Shown here in pieces: positions 13,109-22,121 of a stretch of 59,196 nt of DNA. The notes under the pieces were generated by a model that did not search any database, was not told the origin of the DNA, and saw only the letters and a program-made list of their open reading frames with translations. Within the stretch, counting starts at the first letter, position 1; each line of letters starts with the position of its first letter. The stretch comes from an uncultured Prevotella sp. (GTDB lineage Bacteria > Bacteroidota > Bacteroidia > Bacteroidales > Bacteroidaceae): NCBI GenBank assembly GCA_900318395.1, contig ONKL01000010.1, forward strand, positions 1 to 59,196, given 5' to 3'. The position numbers and the translations under genes are program-made.

Positions 13109-15458
13109 TTCTGAGGTGCTTATCCATGTTCAATGCAGCGCGACGACCATCGCCCATAGCGAGGATGACGGTAGCACCACCACGGACAATATCGCCACCA
13201 GCAAAGATCTCTTTGCGCGATGACTGCATCTCCTCAGAGACTGCGATGGTGTTCTTGCGACCCAGTTCCAAACCTTGGATAGACTTCGGTACGAGTGGGT
13301 TGGGTGATACACCTACAGCCACAATCACCTGATCGACATCGAGGGTAACAGTCTTGCCTTCAACGGGCACAGGACTACGACGACCTGAAGCATCAGGTTC
13401 GCCAAGTTCCATCACCTGCAGCACAGCCTGCTTAACGGCTCCCTGTTCGTCGGCGATATACTCGATAGGATTGTGCAGCGTCAGGAAGTTGATACCTTCC
13501 TCTTTGGCATGCTTCACCTCTTCGAGACGGGCAGGCATCTCAACCTCAGAACGGCGATAAACCAGTGTAACCTCAGCCCCCAGACGCTTGGCTGTACGAC
13601 AAGAGTCCATAGCAGTGTTACCACCACCCACTACGAGTACGCTCTTTGCGGGGTTCAGCGGGGTATCGGTCTTGGGATTGGCAGCGTCCATCAGGTTCAC
13701 ACGAGTCAGATACTCATTAGATGACATGATGTTGATACTGTTCTCGCCAGGGATATTCATGAAGTTAGGCAGACCAGCACCAGAGCCAACGAAGATGCCC
13801 TTGAAGCCCTGAGCCTCAAGCTGCTCAACACTGATGGTCTTACCAACGATGACGTCAGTCTGGAAGTGAACCCCCATCTTGGCCAGGTTCTCGATCTCCA
13901 CGTCAACAATCTTATTCGGCAGACGGAACTCTGGAATACCATATTTCAGCACACCACCGATCTCGTGCAGAGCCTCGAAGACATACACATCGTAGCCCTT
14001 CTTCACCATATCACCAGCGAACGAAAGACCAGCAGGACCTGAACCAACGACGGCGATCTTGATGCCATTGGCTGGTGCAATCTCAGGCAGAGAGATGTTG
14101 CCACTCTCGCGCTCGAAGTCGGCAGCGAAACGCTCCAGATAGCCGATAGCCACAGCGGGCTCGTTCATCTTCAGGTGGATACACTTGCTCTCGCACTGCT
14201 TCTCCTGAGGACACACACGTCCGCAAACAGCGGGTAGGGCAGAGGTGTTCTTCAGCACCTTGGCGGCAGCCAGGAACTGACCACGCTCGATATTCTTGAT
14301 AAATGAGGGAATATTGATATTCACAGGGCAGCCCTCTACACAGCTGGGCTTAGCACAGTCGAGACAACGCTTGGCCTCGGTCATAGCCATCTCTTTCGTG
14401 AGACCGATATTTACTTCCTCCGTACGAGTAGTGGCACGATAAACGGGATCGAGTTCTGGCATGATGACGCGCTCAATCTGTGTGCGCTCCTTGGGCTTCA
14501 TCGAAGCACGGAGCTCCTTACGCCACTCAGCATCGCGATCAGTCAGCACCTCGATAGTATCGTTGGTAGGATCGCTGTCCATCACAATATCTGTTGTCTT
14601 TCCAGTGCCAATATTGATATCAGACTCGATGCTATCCAGATGCTCCTCGAAGTGAGCCAGCTCCTCCTGCTCCTCGCGCTTGAAGGTTCCCATACGCTTG
14701 AACATCTCGTCCCAATCCACGAGGGCACCATCAAACTCAGGACCATCGATGCAGACGAACTTCGTCTTACCACCGATTGTCAGGCGGCAGGCACCGCACA
14801 TACCTGTACCATCCACCATGATGGTGTTCAGGCTGACTTCACATGGAATATTGTGCTTTTGGGCAGTAAGGTTCGAGAACTTCATCATGATTGGAGGTCC
14901 GATAGCGAACACCTTGTCGACGTGCTCCTGTTCGAAGAACTTCTCCATGCCGACAGTAACCACGCCTTTTTCACCGTAGCTACCATCATCCGTCATGATG
15001 ATGACCTCGTCAGAACTCTCACGCACCTTGTCTTCAAGGATAATCAGATCCTTTGAACGACCTGCCATCACTGAGAGCACACGGTTTCCGGCAGCCTTCA
15101 AGGCTTGGATGATGGGAAGCATTGGTGCTACACCAAGTCCGCCACCAGCACAAACCACTGTGCCATATTTCTCAATCTTGGTAGGATTACCGAGTGGTCC
15201 TACAACATCTGTCACATAGTCGCCTTCGTTGAGGGCACAGAGTTTCTTTGATGAGAGTCCCACCATCTGTACAACCAGCGTGATGGTTCCTTTTTCGATG
15301 TCAGCGGCGGCGATGGTCAGTGGCATACGTTCACCTTTCTTGCCTACGCGGACGATAACGAAGTTACCGGCCTTACGGCTCTTCGCAATCAGTGGAGCCT
15401 CAATCTCAAACAGGAAAACCTTTTCAGAGAACTGCTCTTTTCTTACAATCTTGTTCAT
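13101..15458 (-). CDS. ferredoxin-NADP reductase-like / GltD fusion (NfnAB-like)
   Basis: 785 residues with two halves. Residues 1-275 are a dihydroorotate-dehydrogenase-B/FNR-type FAD and NAD(P) domain with a Cys cluster (GTGMCGACRLTIGG near 215). Residues 330-785 are a GltD-type subunit: CLDCAKPSCVEGCPV and CGRVCPQEKQCESKC cysteine motifs for Fe-S clusters, GSGPAGLSFAG (FAD) and GGGNTAMD (NADPH) motifs. It equals NfnA plus NfnB, which transfer electrons between NADH, NADPH and ferredoxin; fused copies are annotated as bifunctional DHODB/glutamate synthase in Bacteroidales. No GltB partner gene is adjacent, so a transhydrogenase-like role is more likely than glutamate synthesis. Confidence 0.88.
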   Translation of the reverse strand: MNKIVRKEQFSEKVFLFEIEAPLIAKSRKAGNFVIVRVGKKGERMPLTIAAADIEKGTITLVVQMVGLSSKKLCALNEGDYVTDVVGPLGNPTKIEKYGTVVCAGGGLGVAPMLPIIQALKAAGNRVLSVMAGRSKDLIILEDKVRESSDEVIIMTDDGSYGEKGVVTVGMEKFFEQEHVDKVFAIGPPIMMKFSNLTAQKHNIPCEVSLNTIMVDGTGMCGACRLTIGGKTKFVCIDGPEFDGALVDWDEMFKRMGTFKREEQEELAHFEEHLDSIESDINIGTGKTTDIVMDSDPTNDTIEVLTDRDAEWRKELRASMKPKERTQIERVIMPELDPVYRATTRTEEVNIGLTKEMAMTEAKRCLDCAKPSCVEGCPVNINIPSFIKNIERGQFLAAAKVLKNTSALPAVCGRVCPQEKQCESKCIHLKMNEPAVAIGYLERFAADFERESGNISLPEIAPANGIKIAVVGSGPAGLSFAGDMVKKGYDVYVFEALHEIGGVLKYGIPEFRLPNKIVDVEIENLAKMGVHFQTDVIVGKTISVEQLEAQGFKGIFVGSGAGLPNFMNIPGENSINIMSSNEYLTRVNLMDAANPKTDTPLNPAKSVLVVGGGNTAMDSCRTAKRLGAEVTLVYRRSEVEMPARLEEVKHAKEEGINFLTLHNPIEYIADEQGAVKQAVLQVMELGEPDASGRRSPVPVEGKTVTLDVDQVIVAVGVSPNPLVPKSIQGLELGRKNTIAVSEEMQSSRKEIFAGGDIVRGGATVILAMGDGRRAALNMDKHLRSE

Positions 15459-15477
15459 AATATTTGTTTAGTGTTGT

Positions 15478-16797
15478 TTAGTCGATGATATCGCATCCCA
15501 TATAGGGTACGAGTGCTGCTGGAACTTTGATACCGTTCTCTGTCTGATTGTTCTCCAACAGGGCAGCCACGATTCTTGGCAGAGCCAGAGCCGAGCCATT
15601 CAGTGTGTGGCAGAGTTCGGTCTTCTTGGTGTCCTCGCGGCGATAACGGCATTTCAGACGATTGGCCTGATAGGTGTCGAAGTTAGATACTGACGATACC
15701 TCGAGCCAGCGTCCCTGAGCCTCAGAGTAAACCTCGAAGTCGTAGCAGATGGCACTCGTAAAGCTTTGATCTCCACCGCATAACAGCAGAATTCTATAGG
15801 GAAGCTCTAACTTTTTCAGCAATCCTTCCACGTGGGCCAGCATCTCCTTGTGGCTCTCCTTCGAGTGTTCGGGCTTGTCGATACGGACAATCTCGATTTT
15901 CGAAAACTCGTGCAGGCGGTTCAGACCACGAACATCCTTACCATAAGAGCCAGCCTCGCGACGGAAGCACTGTGTGTATGCACAGTTCTTGATGGGCAGA
16001 TCCTTCTCGTCGAGGATCACATCGCGATAGATATTGGTGACGGGCACCTCGGCTGTTGGGATGAGATAGAAGTCATCTACCTCGCAGTGGTACATCTGTC
16101 CCTCCTTATCGGGCAGCTGACCTGTACCATAGCCAGAGGCCTGATTTACTACTGTTGGAGGCATGATCTCAGTGTAGCCGCTCTTGCGGGCTTCATCGAG
16201 GAAGAAGTTGATGAGCGCACGCTGCAGACGGGCTCCCTTGCCGATATAGACGGGGAATCCGGCACCAGTAATCTTCACGCCCAGGTCGAAGTCGATGAGG
16301 TTGTATTTCTTGGCGAGCTCCCAGTGGGGCAGGGGATTGGCGATGCCCAGTTTGGGGTTTACGTCCCAATTTCCGACTGTATCACTCTCAGAGCATTCCT
16401 TGAGGTTCGACTTTACCACACGGTTGTCTTCTGCAGCAGCGCCTTCAGGAACTTCCTCGTAGGGGATATTGGGTATCTGACAGAGCAGGTTTGTCATCTC
16501 ATCCTGTGCCTTAGCCATTGTCTCGTCGAGCTGCTTTGATTTCTCCTTGAGCTCAGCTACCTGTGCCTTAACCTGCTCGGCCTCCTCTTTCTTTCCTTCT
16601 TTCATCAAGCGTCCGATCTGACCTGACAGCTGTTTCTGCTGATTCAGACTCTGGTCGAGTTCCTGCTGGGCCTCACGGCGCTTCTTGTCTACTGCGAGCA
16701 CTTCGTCGATAGCCTCCTTTGCACCCTTGAAGTGCTTTTTTTCAAGACCGCGAACGACACGCTCGGTTTCCTCATTAATAAGTTTGAGTGTTAACAT
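15478..16797 (-). CDS. serS: seryl-tRNA synthetase
   Basis: 439 residues. Class II synthetase charging tRNA-Ser. The N-terminal coiled-coil arm (about 25-105; Q/E/K-rich) is clear, followed by motif 2 (CFRREAGS) and motif 3 (GSALALPRIVAALLE). A long coiled-coil arm is characteristic. It starts with ATG at 16797, 43 nt downstream of a consensus promoter, and precedes the GltD fusion by 19 nt, so serS probably heads the run down to mnmE. Confidence 0.97.
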   Translation of the reverse strand: MLTLKLINEETERVVRGLEKKHFKGAKEAIDEVLAVDKKRREAQQELDQSLNQQKQLSGQIGRLMKEGKKEEAEQVKAQVAELKEKSKQLDETMAKAQDEMTNLLCQIPNIPYEEVPEGAAAEDNRVVKSNLKECSESDTVGNWDVNPKLGIANPLPHWELAKKYNLIDFDLGVKITGAGFPVYIGKGARLQRALINFFLDEARKSGYTEIMPPTVVNQASGYGTGQLPDKEGQMYHCEVDDFYLIPTAEVPVTNIYRDVILDEKDLPIKNCAYTQCFRREAGSYGKDVRGLNRLHEFSKIEIVRIDKPEHSKESHKEMLAHVEGLLKKLELPYRILLLCGGDQSFTSAICYDFEVYSEAQGRWLEVSSVSNFDTYQANRLKCRYRREDTKKTELCHTLNGSALALPRIVAALLENNQTENGIKVPAALVPYMGCDIID

Positions 16798-16839
16798 GTT
16801 AAATACGTATTTATTTGTTTGAATTCATTTTCTAAGGTG

Positions 16840-16870
16840 CAAAATTACAAAATCCTGCTGACATATCAAA
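16840..16870 (-). promoter_or_regulatory. promoter of serS operon
   Basis: On the minus strand TTTG (16867-16870) is followed after 19 nt by TAATTTTG (16840-16847). It matches the Bacteroidetes consensus and drives serS. Confidence 0.8.
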
Positions 16871-16897
16871 AGAAAAAGGCATAAAAAAGCAGAAATC

Positions 16898-16916
16898 CCT
16901 CTCTCCATAGGAGAGA
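16898..16916 (-). terminator. hairpin after rpmA
   Basis: TCTCTCC at 16900-16906 and GGAGAGA at 16910-16916 pair over a 3-nt loop. On the minus strand it is followed by GGGATTTC and a later T run, giving a moderate terminator for rplU-rpmA. Confidence 0.55.
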
Positions 16917-16954
16917 AGGACTCTGTTGTTTGTTTGGAATAAGTGTTTTTTTAA

Positions 16955-17218
16955 TTAAGCCTCAGCGTTAGGGATCACTGAAACAACGCTCTTATCGCGC
17001 TTGCCCTTGTGGAAGTTTACGGTTCCATCAACGAGCGCATACAGCGTGTCGTCCTTACCGATGGCAACGTTGTTACCAGGGTTGTGCTTTGTACCACGCT
17101 GACGAACGATGATGTTACCAGCAACGCACTGCTGACCACCGAAGATCTTGATGCCAAGTCGCTGAGCTGCTGACTCACGGCCGTTCTTAGAACTACCTAC
17201 ACCTTTTTTATGTGCCAT
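16955..17218 (-). CDS. rpmA: 50S ribosomal protein bL27
   Basis: 87 residues. Typical bL27: [20 protein letters not shown] at the N-terminus, [17 protein letters not shown] in the core. It binds near the peptidyl transferase centre. No N-terminal cleavage extension is present, so Prp-type processing is not indicated. It follows rplU by 19 nt, the usual rplU-rpmA operon. Confidence 0.98.
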   Translation of the reverse strand: MAHKKGVGSSKNGRESAAQRLGIKIFGGQQCVAGNIIVRQRGTKHNPGNNVAIGKDDTLYALVDGTVNFHKGKRDKSVVSVIPNAEA

Positions 17219-17237
17219 TTCTTGTTCCTCCTACGTT

Positions 17238-17555
17238 TTAAGCGATTACAGACTTGATTTCTACCTCAGTGAACTGCTCACGATGACCGTTGCGCTTACG
17301 AGAGTCCTTGCGACGCTTCATCTTGAAAACGATGACCTTGTCACCCTTAACGAGTGGGTTCACTACTTCACATACTACTTTTGCTCCCTCTACGGTCGGA
17401 GCACCTACCTTCACTGCACCGTCAGCATCTACGAGCAGCACCTTGTCAAATTCAACAGTCTTGCCTGCCTCAACATCCTTGATGTGGTGCACGAAGAGCT
17501 TCTTACCCTGCTCGGCCTTGAACTGCTGACCCTGAATTTCTACAATTGCGTACAT
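17238..17555 (-). CDS. rplU: 50S ribosomal protein bL21
   Basis: 105 residues from [12 protein letters not shown]. The reading frame is open further upstream, but that stretch has no family match and overlaps a promoter, so the start at 17555 is chosen. Ends in KSVIA after the [13 protein letters not shown] basic tail that binds 23S rRNA. First gene of rplU-rpmA, with a -7 box at 17647-17654 and a possible second promoter and leader further upstream. Confidence 0.97.
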   Translation of the reverse strand: MYAIVEIQGQQFKAEQGKKLFVHHIKDVEAGKTVEFDKVLLVDADGAVKVGAPTVEGAKVVCEVVNPLVKGDKVIVFKMKRRKDSRKRNGHREQFTEVEIKSVIA

Positions 17556-17646
17556 TTGTTGTTTTGTTTGTAAATAGGGTTTTTTCCGCGAGGCGGCGTA
17601 CGTTCGTACACACTTCACTCTGCCCCAACGGACTCTAATCGGGCTG

Positions 17647-17654
17647 CAAAGGTA
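17647..17654 (-). promoter_or_regulatory. -7 box of rplU promoter
   Basis: TACCTTTG on the minus strand, 92 nt before the rplU ATG. The expected -33 region falls in a heptamer repeat (17664-17691) and shows no clear TTTG. Confidence 0.55.
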
Positions 17655-17663
17655 CAACTTTTA

Positions 17664-17691
17664 AGTGAAAAGTGAATAGTGAAAAGTGAAT
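17664..17691. repeat. heptamer repeat (AGTGAAA/AGTGAAT)
   Basis: Four exact seven-base units alternate AGTGAAA and AGTGAAT. The array lies immediately upstream of the rplU -7 box, so its length would alter promoter spacing. Confidence 0.85.
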
Positions 17692-17734
17692 AGTACTGTA
17701 GATTTAGTAAAGTTTAACATTTTGAGTAAGGGCA

Positions 17735-17823
17735 AAAAATAAAGCGATGACTTTCGCAAGCAATCGCTCCATATCTTCAATAGGTATTAGTTTTCTAAGG
17801 TAAAAAGATTGTTTTCAGGATAA
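17735..17823 (-). ncRNA. putative small RNA or attenuated leader upstream of rplU
   Basis: A perfect minus-strand promoter (TTTG-N20-TACCTTTG, 17830-17861) is followed about 60 nt later by a hairpin AGCGAT(17763-17768)/ATCGCT(17743-17748), with an inner CTT/AAG pairing and an A run on the + strand at 17734-17742, giving a U tract in the minus transcript. The predicted RNA is about 90 nt. No family was recognised. It may be a free sRNA or the leader of rplU-rpmA with an attenuator. An ORF of 22 codons within it (17704-17772) would run past the terminator and is not trusted. Confidence 0.4.
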
Positions 17824-17829
17824 CGAGTG

Positions 17830-17861
17830 CAAAGGTAAAGCAATTTTCCTTAATGACCAAA
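17830..17861 (-). promoter_or_regulatory. consensus promoter upstream of rplU region
   Basis: TTTG at 17858-17861 (minus) and TACCTTTG at 17830-17837, exactly 20 nt apart. It is the best promoter match in this 580-nt gap between htpG and rplU. Confidence 0.75.
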
Positions 17862-18107
17862 CTTTTCTTTACTTTTTTTGATACAATTTTGCTGTGTGGG
17901 GACACAATCGCAAAATTTATCAAATGTTAACACATTTATATGTGCAAACGATTGATTTTGTCGATAAAATGTGTGTATTATAATGACGTTATGTGAAAAG
18001 CTTTATGTTTTTAAGAAAAGAATTCTTAATTTTGTGGGCAGAAATAGTCAAATTGGTAACAAAGGGCAGCTGTTTGTGTGTGGTACATCAAAAAGGGATA
18101 AAACAAA
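17862..18107. other. gene-free stretch between rplU and htpG
   Basis: AT-rich. It contains an inverted repeat around CACAT/ATGTG near 17931-17945 and a + strand TAATTTTG box at 18027-18034 without a good -33 partner. A weak + transcript ending at the htpG terminator hairpin is possible but unsupported. No convincing ORF. Confidence 0.3.
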
Positions 18108-18132
18108 ATTGCTGGGGTAAATCCCCAGCAAT
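18108..18132 (-). terminator. terminator of htpG
   Basis: ATTGCTGGGG (18108-18117) and CCCCAGCAAT (18123-18132), a perfect 10-bp stem with a 5-nt loop. On the minus strand it is followed by TTTTGTTTTAT. It lies 6 nt after the htpG stop. Confidence 0.9.
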
Positions 18133-18138
18133 TATTTG

Positions 18139-20193
18139 TTATTGAATGAGATCCACAGATCGCTTCAAGAATTTGTCGAGCGCTTCGCCTTTCAGCATAC
18201 CATTTTGTAGCAGGGCAAGGTCGATCAGCTGGTGTACCACCGAGTTGCCCTTGGCATAGTCGGCTATCACGGCAGTCTTCTTGTCCTTCTGCTCCTGAAC
18301 AGCCTTCTCGGCTTCAGCCTTCTGGTCCTTATCCTCCTGAGTCAGTTCATCGTACTTCTTCTTGTCCTGAGCAGCACGGATGGCAGCGAGGCGTGCCTCT
18401 TGTCCCTTCAACTCTGCGACAATAGGCTTGAGTGCCTCTGCTGTAGCAGCTTCTGATTCCTCAAGTACGCGCTTTACCAGCGGATGATCTGAGTTGAGCA
18501 CGATATTAAACGAATCTGGCATCTGTCCGTAGAAGTTCATGCCGGGCTGGAACTTGCTCATCTCCTTCATACGACGCATATACTCGTTCTGTGTGATGAT
18601 GACAGGGCGAGCCTCTTCTCCTAAGGCATCTACCTGAACCATGAACTCTGCCTTGTCAATCTTAGGCATCTGTGTGCGGAAGACTGCTGACAAATTGTCA
18701 CTCTGTTCCTCGCTCAGTTCAGTCTTTGGTGCATCACTCTTCACAATCAGACGGTCGATGATGTCGGCATCTACTCGAGTGAAATGGCTCTTCTCGAATT
18801 TCTGCTCCAGCGTCTGGATGGTAGGCACGTCGAGCTGTCCGTCGAGCAGCAATACGCTGTAACCCTTGTCCTGAGCTGCCTTGATATAGGAGTACTGCTC
18901 TTCCTTGTCTGTGGCGTAGAGATAAACGAGCTGGTCGTTCTTGTCCTTCTGATTAGCCTCGATGAGTGTCTTATACTCGTCGAAGGTGAAGTATTTACCT
19001 TCTGTATCCTTCATCAGAGCAAAGTCCTTGGCACGATCATAGAATCCTTCTTCTGCAAGGATGCCATAGTTGATGAAGAGCTTCAGGTCGTCCCACTTCT
19101 CCTCGTACTCCTTGCGGTTTTCCTTGAAGATGCTATTCAGACGGTCAGCCACTTTCTTGGTAATATAGGTTGAGATCTTCTTCACCTCGCGATCGCTCTG
19201 CAGATAGCTACGCGATACGTTCAACGGGATGTCCGGTGAATCGATAACACCATGCAGCAGCGTGAGGAACTCAGGCACGATGCCCTCTACCTGATCGGTT
19301 ACGAACACCTGATTGCAGTAGAGCTGGATCTTGTTCTTCTGCAGTTCGATATTCGACTTGATCTTTGGGAAATAGAGGATACCCGTGAGGTTGAAGGGAT
19401 AGTCGACGTTCAGGTGAATCCAGAATAGCGGTTCGTCGCTCATGGGGTAGAGTGTGCGGTAGAAGCTCTTATAGTCCTCATCCTTCAGGGTGCTTGGAGC
19501 CTTTGTCCACAGAGGCTCTACATTATTAATAATGTTATCCTCTTCGGTATCCACCTGTTTGCCGTCTTTCCATTCTGTCTTCTTGCCGAAGGCGATGGGC
19601 ACAGCCATAAACTTGCAGTACTTCTGCAGCAGTCCCTCGAGTTTATATTTATCCAGGAACTCCTTGCAGTCGTCGTCGATGTAGAGAATGATGTCCGATC
19701 CGTGCTCTGCACGCTCTGCGTCGTCGATCTCGTAAGCAGGACTACCATCGCAGCTCCACTTCACAGCCTTTGCATCTTCCTTATACGACTTGGTGATGAT
19801 CTCCACCTTTTTCGAAACCATGAACGATGAGTAGAAACCCAGTCCGAAGTGTCCGATGATGTTGTTGGCATTGTCCTTGTACTTCTCGAGGAAGTCGGTA
19901 ACGCCCGAGAAGGCAATCTGGTTGATGTACTTGTCGATTTCCTCCTCTGTCATGCCGATACCATGATCGCTGATGGTTATAGTGCCCTTGTCGGCATCGA
20001 AACTGATGCGCACTGTCAGGTCGCCTAGCTCTTGCTTATATTCGCCCTGTTGTGCCAGTGTCTTCAACTTCTGCGTAGCATCAACGGCGTTTGAAACCAT
20101 CTCGCGCAGGAAGATCTCATGGTCAGAGTAGAGAAACTTTTTGATGACGGGGAAAATGTTCTCAGTCGTAACCCCGATGTTACCTTTTTGCAT
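18139..20193 (-). CDS. htpG: chaperone HtpG (Hsp90)
   Basis: 684 residues. GHKL ATPase N-terminus: MVSNAVDA, DHGIGMTEEE and GHFGLGFYSSFMV. The middle and dimerisation domains follow, with a charged linker rich in K/E/D near 605-650. ATP-dependent cytosolic chaperone. Bacteroidetes HtpG is longer than the 624-residue E. coli protein, as here. A small inverted repeat (CACTAT/ATAGTG at 20247-20262) lies 54 nt upstream of the start; no clear -7 box was found. Confidence 0.97.
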   Translation of the reverse strand: MQKGNIGVTTENIFPVIKKFLYSDHEIFLREMVSNAVDATQKLKTLAQQGEYKQELGDLTVRISFDADKGTITISDHGIGMTEEEIDKYINQIAFSGVTDFLEKYKDNANNIIGHFGLGFYSSFMVSKKVEIITKSYKEDAKAVKWSCDGSPAYEIDDAERAEHGSDIILYIDDDCKEFLDKYKLEGLLQKYCKFMAVPIAFGKKTEWKDGKQVDTEEDNIINNVEPLWTKAPSTLKDEDYKSFYRTLYPMSDEPLFWIHLNVDYPFNLTGILYFPKIKSNIELQKNKIQLYCNQVFVTDQVEGIVPEFLTLLHGVIDSPDIPLNVSRSYLQSDREVKKISTYITKKVADRLNSIFKENRKEYEEKWDDLKLFINYGILAEEGFYDRAKDFALMKDTEGKYFTFDEYKTLIEANQKDKNDQLVYLYATDKEEQYSYIKAAQDKGYSVLLLDGQLDVPTIQTLEQKFEKSHFTRVDADIIDRLIVKSDAPKTELSEEQSDNLSAVFRTQMPKIDKAEFMVQVDALGEEARPVIITQNEYMRRMKEMSKFQPGMNFYGQMPDSFNIVLNSDHPLVKRVLEESEAATAEALKPIVAELKGQEARLAAIRAAQDKKKYDELTQEDKDQKAEAEKAVQEQKDKKTAVIADYAKGNSVVHQLIDLALLQNGMLKGEALDKFLKRSVDLIQ

Positions 20194-20246
20194 AATACTT
20201 ACTTTTTATCTTTTTTGAATCTTATCATTTCTACATTTTTAAAGAG

Positions 20247-20262
20247 CACTATGCAAATAGTG
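20247..20262. repeat. short inverted repeat upstream of htpG
   Basis: CACTAT and ATAGTG flank GCAA. It lies 54 nt upstream of the htpG start and could be an operator; no known repressor site was recognised. Confidence 0.35.
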
Positions 20263-20278
20263 TGCCAAAAACAAAAAA

Positions 20279-20303
20279 CCTCCCCGACATGATGTCAGGG
20301 AGG
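20279..20303 (-). terminator. terminator of rpsA
   Basis: CCTCCCC (20279-20285) and GGGAGG (20298-20303) with an inner GACAT/GATGTC-type pairing. On the minus strand it is followed by a T run (TTTTTTGTTTTTGG). Good intrinsic terminator, 25 nt after the rpsA stop. Confidence 0.88.
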
Positions 20304-20327
20304 CTGTTATAGAGTAGTTGAGAGATA

Positions 20328-22121
20328 TTACTTGCTCTTCTTCTCGCTGCTTTCCATCTGAGCCTTCAGCTGTGCGAGGGCATCGATGTCGCCGAGAGTT
20401 GTGCTGGCAGCTACATTCTCGATCTTTGGAGCGTCTTCCTTCTTCGGAGCACGTGCCTTCTTGGCAGCGGCCTTCTTCTCTTCGCGCTGAGGATCCTCGA
20501 AGGTGCGGCTATGGCTGAGGATAATACGCTTAGAGTCCTTGTTGAACTCAATGACCTTGAACTGGAGTGTCTCACCAGCCTGAGCCTGTGTGCCATCCTC
20601 CTTAACGAGGTGCTTAGGTGTAGCGAAGCCCTCAACGTTCTCCTCGAGTGCTACGACAGCACCCTTCTCGAGCATCTCGGTGATCTTACCCTCATGGATA
20701 GAACCTACGCTGTATTTAGCCTCGAATACATCCCAAGGATTATCCTCGAGCTGCTTGTGGCCAAGGCTGAGACGACGGTTCTCCTTGTCGATATCCAGAA
20801 CGACAACGTCGATCTGAGCACCTACCTGTGTGAACTCTGAAGGATGCTTTACCTTCTTGGTCCAAGAGAGGTCGCTGATGTGGATCAGACCGTCTACACC
20901 TTCCTCGAGCTCTACAAATACACCGAAGTTGGTGAAGTTGCGAACCTTGGCATTGTGCTTTGAACCAACGGGGTACTTGGCCTCGATGTTCTCCCAAGGA
21001 TCCTCGCGGAGCTGCTTGATACCGAGTGACATCTTGCGCTCGTCGCGGTCGAGAGTCAGGATAACTGCCTCTACCTCTTCGCCTACCTTCAGGAACTCCT
21101 GAGCAGAGCGGAGGTGCTGGCTCCAAGACATCTCTGATACGTGGATCAGACCCTCAACACCAGGCTGAACCTCTACGAATGCACCGTAGTCGGCGATAAC
21201 GACTACCTTACCCTTTACGTGGTCGCCCACCTTGAGGTTAGCATCCAGAGCATCCCAAGGATGTGGAGTGAGCTGCTTCAGACCGAGAGCGATGCGACGC
21301 TTCTCGTCGTCGAAGTCGAGAATAACGACATTGATCTTCTGGTCGAGCTCGACAACCTTGTGAGGATCGTCTACGCGGCCCCAAGACAGGTCTGTGATAT
21401 GGATGAGTCCGTCAACACCACCGAGGTCAACGAATACACCGTAAGAAGTGATGTTCTTAACGGTACCCTCGAGGATCTGGCCCTTCTCGAGCTTGCCGAT
21501 GATCTCCTTCTTCTGAGCCTCAAGCTCCTGCTCGATAAGAGCCTTGTGAGATACAACGACATTGCGGAACTCCTGGTTGATCTTGACAACCTTGAACTCC
21601 ATGGTCTTGCCAACGAACTGATCGTAGTCGCGTATGGGGTGAACGTCGATCTGAGAACCGGGGAGGAAAGCCTCGATACCAAACACGTCGACGATCATAC
21701 CGCCCTTTGTGCGGCACTTGATGTAACCCTGGATGACTGCATCCTTCTCGAGAGCATCGTTGACCTCGTCCCAAGACTTAGACAGACGAGCCTTCTTGTG
21801 AGAAAGAATCAGCTGACCCTTCTTGTCCTCAGCACTTTCTACGTAAACCTCTACCTTGTCACCGACCTTCAGATCAGGATTGTAGCGGAATTCAGAAGCG
21901 GGGATGATACCATCGCTCTTGTAGCCAATGTTGATAACAACTTCCTTCTTGTCAACCGAGATAACCGTACCTTCAACTACCTGATGGTCTGCTACCTTGT
22001 TCAGGGTTTCATCGTAAGCCTTGTCGAGCTCTTCCTTGCTAACACCTGCGGTCGTGCCATTCTCGAACTCGTCCCAGTTGAAATCGTCGAGCGGCTTAAC
22101 GTTCTTTGTTAAATCTGACAT
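20328..22121 (-). CDS. rpsA: 30S ribosomal protein S1
   Basis: 597 residues from MSDLTKNVKPLDDF. The frame extends 20 codons upstream, but that stretch lies in a structured leader, so 22121 is chosen. Six S1 repeats are visible: GTVISVDKKEVVINIGYKSD, GYIKCRTKGGMIVDVFG, GTVKNITSYGVFVDLGG, GKVVVIADYGAFVEV, AKVRNFTNFGVFVELEEG and GKITEMLEKGAVVALEE. A Lys/Ala-rich tail ends the protein. S1 helps load mRNA on the 30S subunit, important in Bacteroidetes with few Shine-Dalgarno sites. Confidence 0.96.
   Translation of the reverse strand: MSDLTKNVKPLDDFNWDEFENGTTAGVSKEELDKAYDETLNKVADHQVVEGTVISVDKKEVVINIGYKSDGIIPASEFRYNPDLKVGDKVEVYVESAEDKKGQLILSHKKARLSKSWDEVNDALEKDAVIQGYIKCRTKGGMIVDVFGIEAFLPGSQIDVHPIRDYDQFVGKTMEFKVVKINQEFRNVVVSHKALIEQELEAQKKEIIGKLEKGQILEGTVKNITSYGVFVDLGGVDGLIHITDLSWGRVDDPHKVVELDQKINVVILDFDDEKRRIALGLKQLTPHPWDALDANLKVGDHVKGKVVVIADYGAFVEVQPGVEGLIHVSEMSWSQHLRSAQEFLKVGEEVEAVILTLDRDERKMSLGIKQLREDPWENIEAKYPVGSKHNAKVRNFTNFGVFVELEEGVDGLIHISDLSWTKKVKHPSEFTQVGAQIDVVVLDIDKENRRLSLGHKQLEDNPWDVFEAKYSVGSIHEGKITEMLEKGAVVALEENVEGFATPKHLVKEDGTQAQAGETLQFKVIEFNKDSKRIILSHSRTFEDPQREEKKAAAKKARAPKKEDAPKIENVAASTTLGDIDALAQLKAQMESSEKKSK

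Noticed and set aside
17704-17772. 22-codon hydrophobic ORF inside the putative RNA upstream of rplU
   Set aside because: It would run past the predicted terminator, and the hydrophobic codons can be a by-product of the stem sequence.
21141-22112. Plus-strand ORF opposite rpsA
   Set aside because: Antisense to six recognisable S1 domains; its length reflects codon composition only.
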